A stretch of DNA of 20,788 nt, taken from NCBI GenBank assembly GCA_003242505.1, contig QGUP01000004.1:1-20788 (forward strand), read 5' to 3'. Both the position numbers and the translations under genes were made by a program. Below the pieces are notes generated by a model. That model searched no databases, was not told where the DNA came from, and saw only the letters and a program-made list of their open reading frames with translations. This DNA is from Bacillota bacterium (GTDB taxonomy: Bacteria > Bacillota > Sulfobacillia > Symbiobacteriales > ZC4RG38). Positions 15,446 through 20,788 of the stretch are shown here, in pieces; position 1 is the stretch's first letter; every line of letters starts with the position of its first letter.

Positions 15446-15550
15446 CGCCGCCGGAGGCCGCTACCCCTCGCCTCGGTCGCCCCGAGGGCCGCCACCCCTC
15501 GCCTCGCTCGCCCCCAAAGGCTGCCACCCCTCGGCTCAGTCGCCCCGGAG
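15446..15550 (-). repeat. 31-32-bp tandem repeats at the 3' end of the dppC-like gene
   Basis: Three units at 15446-15477, 15478-15508 and 15509-15540 share the plus-strand pattern CGCC, then GGCCGC(T/C)ACCCCTCG and CCTCGGT. A decayed fourth copy begins at 15541. The third unit contains the stop codon of the permease gene (15536-15538), and the fourth lies in its last codons. It accounts for most of the 167-bp gap to the chrA-family gene. In transcript sense this array is G-rich. Confidence 0.75.
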
Positions 15551-16375
15551 GCGCGGGTCGAGGGCGTCCCGGAGCCCGTCCCCCAGCATGTTGAAGCCCA
15601 GGACGGAAAGGAAGATGGCGAGGCCCGGCCAGATGGCCATCCACGGGGCCAGGGTGAGGAACCCCTGGGCGGCCCGGAGGTCCGAACCCCAGCTGGGCTC
15701 CGGCGGCTGGGCGCCCAGCCCCAGGTAGCTGAGGCCGGCCTCGGCGATGATGGCCGCGGCGACGGAGAGGGTGGTCTGGACGATGATCGGGCCGAGGGCG
15801 TTGGGCAGGACGTGGCGCAGGAGGATCCGGCCGTCGCCGGCGCCGAGGGACCGGGCCGCCAGGACGTATTCCCGGGTCCGGACCTCCAGCACCGCGCTGC
15901 GGACGATCCGGATGAACCCCGGCGTGAACCCGATCCCGATGGCGATCATCGCCTCGTTCAGCCCCTGGCCCAGGGCGGCGGTGACCGCCAGGGCCAGGAT
16001 CAGGAAGGGGAAGGCCTGCAGGGCGTCGACCACCCGCATGATGACGTACTCGTCCCAGAAGCCCCGGTAGTACCCGCTCACCAGGCCGATGGGCAGCCCC
16101 AGGGCCAGGGCGACGGCCACCGAGGTGACCCCGGCCCGGAGGGAGAGCCGGGCGCCGTAGAGGGTCCGGGCCAGGACGTCCCGGCCGAAGTTGTCGGTGC
16201 CCAGGGGGTGGGCCCGGCTGGGCGGCTGCATCACCGCGGCGTAGTCGGGCTGCAGCGGGTCGCAGGGGGTGAGCCAGGGGGCCAGGAGGGCGACCAGCAC
16301 GAGGGCGGTCACCACCGCCAGGCCGAAGACCCCGGAGCGGCTCCGGCGAAAGCGCCGCCAGCTTTCGGCCAGCAT
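15536..16375 (-). CDS. dppC: Peptide-type ABC transporter permease (DppC/OppC family)
   Basis: This 279-aa inner-membrane permease belongs to a peptide/nickel-type importer. After a short basic N-terminus there is one membrane segment (about 17-37), then HPLGTDNFGRDVLARTLYGAR, typical of the DppC N-terminal region. The transmembrane core carries the ATPase-coupling loop VRTREYVLAARSLGAGDGRIL, followed by EAGLSYLGLGAQPPEPSWG. The ATG at 16375 shares its A with the TGA stop of the dppB gene (TGATG), and GGAGGTGA lies just upstream, so the two are coupled. No ATP-binding genes follow; the next genes are a chrA-type gene and ggt. Confidence 0.94.
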   Translation of the reverse strand: MLAESWRRFRRSRSGVFGLAVVTALVLVALLAPWLTPCDPLQPDYAAVMQPPSRAHPLGTDNFGRDVLARTLYGARLSLRAGVTSVAVALALGLPIGLVSGYYRGFWDEYVIMRVVDALQAFPFLILALAVTAALGQGLNEAMIAIGIGFTPGFIRIVRSAVLEVRTREYVLAARSLGAGDGRILLRHVLPNALGPIIVQTTLSVAAAIIAEAGLSYLGLGAQPPEPSWGSDLRAAQGFLTLAPWMAIWPGLAIFLSVLGFNMLGDGLRDALDPRLRGD

Positions 16376-17328
16376 CAGCGCTCACCTCCCAGGCCGATGC
16401 GGGGATCGAGGAGGGCGTAGAGCAGGTCCACCACCAGGTTGACGGCGATGACCATCAGGGCCACCACCAGGACAGCGCCCTGCACCACCGTCAGGTCCCG
16501 GGTGAAGATGGCGTCGACGATGAGCCGCCCGAAGCCCGGGATGACGAAGATGGTCTCGGTGATCACGAGACCTCCCAGGAGCCCCGCGACCTGCAGGCCG
16601 CTGGCGGTGACCACCGGGATCAGGGCGTTGCGGACCGCGTGCCGGAAGATCACCACCCGCTCCGCCAGCCCCTTGGCCCGGGCCGTCCGGACGAAGTCGG
16701 CCCGGAGCACCTCCAGGAGGCTCGACCGCAGGAACCGGGCCACCACCCCGGCCTCCCGGAGCCCGGTGGCCACCGCGGGCATCAGCATCGCCTTCACGTT
16801 CTGGACCGGGTCCTCGGTGAAGGGCACGTAGCCCGAGGCGGGCAGCCACTGGAGCCGGACGGCGAAGAAGAGGATGAAGAGCATGCCCAGCCAGAAGTGG
16901 GGGACGGAGAGGCCGGCCAGGGCCAGGGCGGAGCCGAGGAAGTCCGGCCACCGGCCCCGGCCCAGGGCGGCGGTGATCCCCAGGGGGACGGCGATCAGGC
17001 TCGAGACCAGGAAGGTGAAGACCGCCAGTTCCAGGGTGGCCGGCAGGCGCTGGGCGATGAGGCGGGTGACCGGGGTCCCGTCCACCAGGGACTCCCCCAG
17101 ATCCCCCCGCAGGGCAGCGCCGGCCCAGCTCAGGTATTGCTGGTGGAGGGGCCGGTTGAGCCCGAGCCGTTCCCGGAGGGCGGCCACCGCTTCGGGGGGC
17201 GCCTCGGGGCCGAGGATGGTCCGGGCGGGGTCCCCCGGCAACACCCGCAGGAGGGCGAAGGTGATGATCGAGACCAGCAGGACCAGGGGGAGGGTGAGCA
17301 AGAGGCGCCGGATGAGAAAGCGTGCCAT
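16375..17328 (-). CDS. dppB: Peptide-type ABC transporter permease (DppB/OppB family)
   Basis: This 317-aa permease partners the DppC-like protein. It starts MARFLIRRLLLTLPLVLLVS with the usual first membrane helix, followed by LPGDPARTILG and LGLNRPLHQQYLSWAG, typical of the extracytoplasmic part of DppB. The coupling loop is RADFVRTARAKGLAERVVIFRHAVRNAL. The C-terminal IPGFGRLIVDAIFTRDLTVVQG is also characteristic. The ATG at 17328 has GGGAGG about eight bases upstream. It is separated from the binding-protein gene by 79 bp that hold a strong hairpin, and overlaps dppC by one base. Confidence 0.95.
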   Translation of the reverse strand: MARFLIRRLLLTLPLVLLVSIITFALLRVLPGDPARTILGPEAPPEAVAALRERLGLNRPLHQQYLSWAGAALRGDLGESLVDGTPVTRLIAQRLPATLELAVFTFLVSSLIAVPLGITAALGRGRWPDFLGSALALAGLSVPHFWLGMLFILFFAVRLQWLPASGYVPFTEDPVQNVKAMLMPAVATGLREAGVVARFLRSSLLEVLRADFVRTARAKGLAERVVIFRHAVRNALIPVVTASGLQVAGLLGGLVITETIFVIPGFGRLIVDAIFTRDLTVVQGAVLVVALMVIAVNLVVDLLYALLDPRIGLGGER

Positions 17329-17361
17329 GGGGGGAGCCTCCCAGGACGGGGGATAGGGTGA

Positions 17362-17398
17362 GGGAAGGGGCCGGGCCGGGATGGCCCGGCCCCTTCCC
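17362..17398 (-). other. Perfect 16-bp intercistronic hairpin between binding protein and permease genes
   Basis: Bases 17362-17377 pair perfectly with 17383-17398 around a five-base loop. On the minus strand no T run follows, so it is more likely an mRNA-stabilising or partial-termination element than a full terminator. Such elements are common after binding-protein genes, which need more product than their permeases. Confidence 0.7.
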
Positions 17399-17407
17399 GC
17401 CAGCCTG

Positions 17408-18988
17408 CTAACGCTTGGTCACGTTCTCCAGCCGGATCATGCCGTCCGGGTAGTTCACCAGCCCCACCACGTCGCTCCGGTAGGCCAGCTTGTTGGCCGG
17501 GTAGTAGAGGTAGACGTAGGGCACGTCTTCCCGCAGGATCGCCATCACCTGCCGGAAGACCTCCTTCCGCTCCTCGCCGGTGACCACCCGGGACTGATCC
17601 AGGAGCCGGTCCAGTTCGGGGTTGGAGTAGCCCGACTGGTTCAAGCTGCCGTTTGTGTAATGGAAGTCGTAGATGTTCTGGTCCGCCTCGGCCCGGCCGC
17701 TCCAGCCCAGCAGGCCGGCCTGATGCCGCAGGTTATCCAGGTCGTCCAGCAGCTTTCCGAACTCCAGCTTCTGGATGTTCGCCTGGATGCCGACCTCGGC
17801 CAGCATCGACTGGACCACCGTGGCCACCTGCTCGGGCTCCGTGCCGGTGCCGATGGAGAGGGTGAAGGAGAAGCCGTCGGGCTTGCCGCCCCGGGCCAGG
17901 TACTCCCGGGCCTTGCTGAGGTCCCGCTTCGGGAGGTAGCCGTCGTGGTAGGGGTCCGCGGGCGGGAAGGGGCTGGCCGCCGGGGTGGCGGCCTCGCCGA
18001 AGACGACCTGCACCAGGGTCTCCCGGTCGATGGCGGCCTCCACCGCCTTGCGCAGCCACTTGTTGTCAAAGGGCGGCTGGGTGACGTTGAACCAGATGCC
18101 CTGGTGGCCCAGGCCGGGGGTGACGCTGACGGTCAGGTTCGGGTTCTGCCGGAGCTGCGGCAGGAGCTTGTCAGGGATGGTCCGGGTCTCCAGGATGTCG
18201 ACGGTGCCGCTCTGCAGGTTGGCCACCGCGACGTTCCCGTCGGTGATGACCTTGTAGACCACCTTGCTGGCCTTCGGCAGGCCTTCCTGCCAGTAGTCCT
18301 CGTTCCGCACCAGGGTGACGCTGTCGCCCTTGGTCCGGGATGCAAACTTGAAGGGCCCGGTGCCGATGGGGTGCTCCGAGAGGTCGCCGTACTGCTGCAC
18401 CGCCGCGGGGGAGACCATCATCCCCGCCCGGTCGGTCAGGATGCCCAGGAACGGGGTGAAGGGGGTTTCGAGGTGGATCTCGACGGTGTAGGGGTCGACC
18501 ACCCGGACCTCCTTCACCATGCTGATTTCGTTCCGCCGGGGGGAGTTGAGGCTGGGGTCGAGCATCCGGTCGAAGTTGAACTTGACGACCTCCGCGTTGA
18601 ACTCGGTGCCGTCGTGGAACTTGACCCCCTGGCGGAGCTTGAAGGTGTAGACGGTGCCGTCAGGAGAGACTTGCCACTCGGTGGCCAGCTCCGGCACGAT
18701 GTTCAGCTTCTCGTCGAGGTCCACCAGCTTGTCGTAGATGTTGTTCATGACCAGCCGGTCCACCGCAGCGGTGGAGAGGTGGGGGTCGAGCTTGGGCGGG
18801 TCGGCGCTCAGGGCCACCGTCAGGGTGACGTCCCTGGGGGCCTCCGGTGCCCCGGGGGCCTGGGCGCCCTGGCCCCCCGCGCCCGACCCGGTGGACGTGG
18901 GGCCGGCGCTGCCGCCGCCGCAGCCGGCCAGGGCCAGGGCGAGGACCAGTCCGGCTGCCAGGAGGCCGCGCCACTTCCGTCGGAACAT
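17408..18988 (-). CDS. dppA: Peptide-type ABC substrate-binding lipoprotein (SBP family 5, DppA/OppA-like)
   Basis: This is the binding component that captures oligopeptide-like ligands outside the cell. The 526-aa precursor has a lipoprotein signal peptide with Arg and Lys at 3-5, a hydrophobic core and lipobox LAGC (Cys23). A Gly/Ser/Ala linker of about 30 residues follows. The mature part shows family 5 marks: ADPPKLDPHLS, VPELATEWQVSPDGTVYTFKLRQGVKFHDGTEF, HPIGTGPFKF, and WLRKAVEAAIDRE. The ATG at 18988 has GGAGGGTGA upstream. The gene lies 180 bp after the FadR-type regulator gene, with a matching operator between them. The ligand is unknown; the linked GGT-family enzyme makes peptides or gamma-glutamyl compounds plausible. 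Confidence 0.94.
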   Translation of the reverse strand: MFRRKWRGLLAAGLVLALALAGCGGGSAGPTSTGSGAGGQGAQAPGAPEAPRDVTLTVALSADPPKLDPHLSTAAVDRLVMNNIYDKLVDLDEKLNIVPELATEWQVSPDGTVYTFKLRQGVKFHDGTEFNAEVVKFNFDRMLDPSLNSPRRNEISMVKEVRVVDPYTVEIHLETPFTPFLGILTDRAGMMVSPAAVQQYGDLSEHPIGTGPFKFASRTKGDSVTLVRNEDYWQEGLPKASKVVYKVITDGNVAVANLQSGTVDILETRTIPDKLLPQLRQNPNLTVSVTPGLGHQGIWFNVTQPPFDNKWLRKAVEAAIDRETLVQVVFGEAATPAASPFPPADPYHDGYLPKRDLSKAREYLARGGKPDGFSFTLSIGTGTEPEQVATVVQSMLAEVGIQANIQKLEFGKLLDDLDNLRHQAGLLGWSGRAEADQNIYDFHYTNGSLNQSGYSNPELDRLLDQSRVVTGEERKEVFRQVMAILREDVPYVYLYYPANKLAYRSDVVGLVNYPDGMIRLENVTKR

Positions 18989-19082
18989 GACCGCATCACC
19001 CTCCCGGGATGTTGGTGTGGCCGGAGTTGCGAGGGCCCCGGCCAGATGCCGGCACGCCCTCTACTCCGGCCAGATGGACAGA

Positions 19083-19104
19083 TGGTAAGACCACGTTTTC
19101 GATA
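19083..19104 (-). promoter_or_regulatory. FadR-type operator and -10-like element before dppA
   Basis: TGGTAAGACCA (19083-19093) is a perfect TGGT-N3-ACCA dyad, the core bound by FadR-subfamily GntR regulators such as PdhR and FadR. On the minus strand a TATCGA hexamer (19099-19104) would place the transcript start near 19092, inside the dyad, which fits repression. I see no good -35. The FadR-family gene next door is the natural candidate regulator. Confidence 0.6.
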
Positions 19105-19168
19105 CTCGACGGGAATTTCCTGCTGATTTCTTCAGGCTTTTTCGGTTTGCCGCGGTACTCTGGTCCCC

Positions 19169-19873
19169 TTACGGTGACCGCCAGCCCTGGGCGAAGGCCG
19201 CCTGCAGGTGCCGGGTGACCACCTCCAGGTGGCGGCGCATCTCCCGGCGGGCGCCGGCGGCGTCCCGGGCCTGGATCCGCTCGAAGATGCGCCGGTGGGC
19301 CACCACCGACTCCTCCGCCGCGCCGGGAACCGCGGCGGTCCGCTCCCGGAGCTGGCGGGTGAGGTCCGAGGTGGTCTCGTACATCCGGAGCAGCACCGAG
19401 TTGTGGGCCGCGCGGCCCAGGGCGCTGTGGAACTCCAGGTCCGCCTCCACGACGCCGCTGCCGGAGTGGCAGGCGGCTTCGTACCGCTCCATGGCGGCCC
19501 GGATGGCCTCCAGCTCCTCAGGTGTCGCCCGCCGCGCGGCGAGGGCAGCGAGCTCCATCTCGAGGATGAGCCGGGCCTCCATCAGCTCGGCCAGGCTCTG
19601 CCAGTTGGCCAGGTCCACCAGGGCCGGGTCCAGGAATCCGGCAGTGGTGCGCTTGACGAAGGTTCCGGCCCCCGGCCGGACCTCAAGGAGCTGGAGGGCC
19701 ACGAGGGAATGGATGGCCTCCCGCAGGGAGATCCGGCTGACCCCCAGCTGGCGGGCCAGTTCCCGCTCCGGCGGCAGCCGATCGCCCGGCTTCAGCCTGC
19801 CCGCGGCGATCTCGTTCCGGATCCGCTCCGCGATGGCGGCGCTGACGGTGACCTTGCGGATGGGGCCGAACAA
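19169..19873 (-). CDS. GntR/FadR-family transcriptional regulator (FCD domain)
   Basis: This is a DNA-binding repressor whose ligand domain usually senses a carboxylated metabolite. An N-terminal winged helix-turn-helix runs from SAAIAERIRNEIAAGRLKPGDRLPPERELARQ to EVRPGAGTFV. The helical FCD domain follows, with its metal and ligand pattern visible: EADLEFHSALGRAAHN, then VVAHRRIFERIQARDAAGARREMRRHLE. The TTG at 19873 (234 aa) is favoured because GGAGG lies seven bases upstream and FGPIRKVTVS is the usual N-terminus. ATG codons at 19879 (binding site too close) and 19930 (no binding site, 253 aa) are alternatives. It is transcribed toward the dpp-like genes, but the 180-bp gap with its own operator suggests a separate promoter for them. 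Confidence 0.9.
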   Translation of the reverse strand: MFGPIRKVTVSAAIAERIRNEIAAGRLKPGDRLPPERELARQLGVSRISLREAIHSLVALQLLEVRPGAGTFVKRTTAGFLDPALVDLANWQSLAELMEARLILEMELAALAARRATPEELEAIRAAMERYEAACHSGSGVVEADLEFHSALGRAAHNSVLLRMYETTSDLTRQLRERTAAVPGAAEESVVAHRRIFERIQARDAAGARREMRRHLEVVTRHLQAAFAQGWRSP

Positions 19874-20055
19874 CCGCATCCCTCCAATCGGTGAACCTGT
19901 GCCGGTCGGCTCGGGTTCGTTCGGGTTCATGGGAGTGTCTCGATTCTCGGCCACCTCCCAAAATTGGCGATCCAGGGGGAGATCCCTCCCCGGGGCCCCG
20001 GCCCGGCTGGAACTACCCAAACCGGGCCGCCCGTGGCATTCTTAAAAGGTGAATA

Positions 20056-20083
20056 GCCACAACACCTGGACAGGTGCCCTGGC
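20056..20083. promoter_or_regulatory. 28-bp interrupted dyad in the divergent promoter region
   Basis: CACCTG-GA-CAGGTG (20063-20076) is flanked symmetrically by GCCA (20056-20059) and TGGC (20080-20083). It sits between the divergent regulator gene and the 100-aa gene, next to an AT-rich patch (20039-20055). It could be an operator or an RNA hairpin. It does not match the TGGT-N3-ACCA core. Confidence 0.4.
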
Positions 20084-20105
20084 GGACGAGGGAGGTCGCG
20101 GCGAC

Positions 20106-20408
20106 ATGGCATCGGACCTGAAAGAGGCGCTGAAGCGATCCCGGCTGGAGCGGTCGGTTATCGTCGGCGACTGGCGGGTGATCCGCAACGGGTTCTGGGA
20201 CGATCCCCCCGACACCTACCGGCTCTACCGGCGGTCGGGGGCCGGCTGGCACCGGGTGCTCACCGTGGTGGTGGGGAGCCGGAAGGAGGCGGATCTCTCC
20301 GGGGCCCGGCCCGAGGACCTGGAGGCGGTCCGGCAGGCCCTGGCCTTCTGGGGGATCCCGGGGGAGGTGCGGGTGCAGGAGGGCAAGCTCGCCCTGAGCG
20401 GCGGCTAG
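20106..20408 (+). CDS. Hypothetical protein (100 aa)
   Basis: I do not recognise this family. The small soluble protein begins with a charged helix (MASDLKEALKRSRLERS). A probable beta region follows (VIVGDWRVIRNGFW, TYRLYRRSGAGWHRVLTVVVGS), then a helix (ARPEDLEAVRQALAFWG). There is no signal peptide or membrane segment. The ATG at 20106 has GGGAGGTC nine bases upstream. It is divergent from the regulator gene and only 70 bases before the peptidase gene on the same strand, so the two may be co-transcribed. Confidence 0.72.
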   Translation: MASDLKEALKRSRLERSVIVGDWRVIRNGFWDDPPDTYRLYRRSGAGWHRVLTVVVGSRKEADLSGARPEDLEAVRQALAFWGIPGEVRVQEGKLALSGG

Positions 20409-20478
20409 CCCTGCCGGCGAGGCCGGGAACAGGCGGCAGACCAGCGGAACCAGCACAGCCACGGGTGGAGGGGGTACC

Positions 20479-20788
20479 ATGACAGCTCAGACAAGCCGGC
20501 GCCGGCTGGTGCCGGAAGATCTCTACCGGTTTGTGCTCTGTGAGGATCCCCAGATCTCGCCGGACGGCGAGTGGGTGGCCTTTGTCCGCAGCGCGGTGGA
20601 GGGGGAGGACCGGGAGTACCGGTCCGAGATCTGGCTGGTGCGGGCCGACGGCGCCGCGCCGCCCCGGCGGTTTACCGCCGGGCCGGTGCGGGACGCCCAG
20701 CCCCGGTGGTCCCCCGACGGCCGCCGGCTGGCCTTTGTCCGGACCGTCGGCAAGGGCCAGGAGGCGGACCGGCAGATCTGGATCATCG
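20479..20788 (+). CDS. S9-family (prolyl oligopeptidase-type) peptidase, N-terminal part, cut by window end
   Basis: About 103 residues are visible. They match the beta-propeller N-terminus of S9 serine peptidases (acylaminoacyl- or dipeptidyl-peptidase type): LVPEDLYRFVLCEDPQISPDGEWVAFVRS, then YRSEIWLV, RRFTAGPVRDAQPRWSPDGRRLAFVRT and RQIWII. The two SPDG blade repeats are clear. The catalytic alpha/beta-hydrolase domain would lie beyond the window. The ATG at 20479 has GGAGGGG four bases upstream. No signal peptide is seen, so it is probably cytoplasmic. Confidence 0.85.
   Translation, partial: MTAQTSRRRLVPEDLYRFVLCEDPQISPDGEWVAFVRSAVEGEDREYRSEIWLVRADGAAPPRRFTAGPVRDAQPRWSPDGRRLAFVRTVGKGQEADRQIWII

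Noticed and set aside
17381..19126. 581-codon open frame on the plus strand antisense to dppA
   Set aside because: It mirrors the binding-protein gene, and its composition follows third-position GC of the opposite strand. There is no family match by eye.
19117..19137. Possible plus-strand terminator (CTGA/TCAG stem before CTTTTT)
   Set aside because: The stem is only four base pairs and no plus-strand gene ends nearby.
19885..19896. GGTGAACC as a second FadR-type operator for autoregulation
   Set aside because: The half-sites are two bases apart instead of three, and the outer T/A positions of the consensus are missing.

Overview
The window is very GC-rich chromosomal DNA (roughly 70% by eye). 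It has tightly packed genes, frequent GTG and TTG starts, strong AAGGAGG-type ribosome binding sites and 4-bp ATGA gene overlaps. Together with an OpuC-type osmoprotectant transporter and a quinol-type NO reductase, this suggests a high-GC, Gram-positive-type bacterium, probably a (thermophilic) Bacillota relative such as the Thermaerobacter/Symbiobacterium group. That placement is an inference, because no rRNA or other marker gene is present.

Layout. (1) 1-2149: the 3' end of an aldo/keto reductase, a divergent ureohydrolase-fold (arginase-like) protein, and a convergent pair of small unknown genes. (2) 2507-6566, plus strand: a short-form alpha-glucan phosphorylase, a 560-bp gene-free stretch, then a fused PxpB-PxpC 5-oxoprolinase protein ending in a strong terminator. 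(3) 6736-10440, minus strand: a four-gene OpuC-like glycine betaine/osmoprotectant ABC operon (ATPase, permease, permease, binding lipoprotein) behind a near-consensus promoter and a long leader. (4) 10637-13024, minus: a single-subunit quinol NO reductase with a CRP/FNR-type site placed exactly as in a class II activated promoter. (5) 13046-18988, minus: a peptide-type ABC system (binding protein and two permeases, no ATPase), a solo chromate-transporter-family half protein and a gamma-glutamyltransferase-family Ntn hydrolase. (6) 19169-19873, minus: a FadR/GntR repressor; a perfect TGGTAAGACCA operator lies between it and the ABC system. (7) 20106-20788, plus: a 100-aa unknown protein and the beginning of an S9-family peptidase.

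Functional reading. The ABC-chrA-ggt cluster looks like an uptake and hydrolysis unit for peptides or gamma-glutamyl compounds, under a local FadR-family regulator. The 5-oxoprolinase fusion elsewhere in the window could feed the same glutamate-salvage chemistry, but that link is only inferred. The NO reductase stands alone as a detoxification or denitrification module.

The most unusual structural signal is a set of short degenerate tandem repeat arrays (periods about 18, 19-24, 20 and 31-32 bp). They sit at gene 3' ends, and in three of four cases the gene-proximal copy contains the stop codon. Each locus has its own repeat sequence, although two loci share a core. I found no tRNA, rRNA, CRISPR array, transposase or phage gene.
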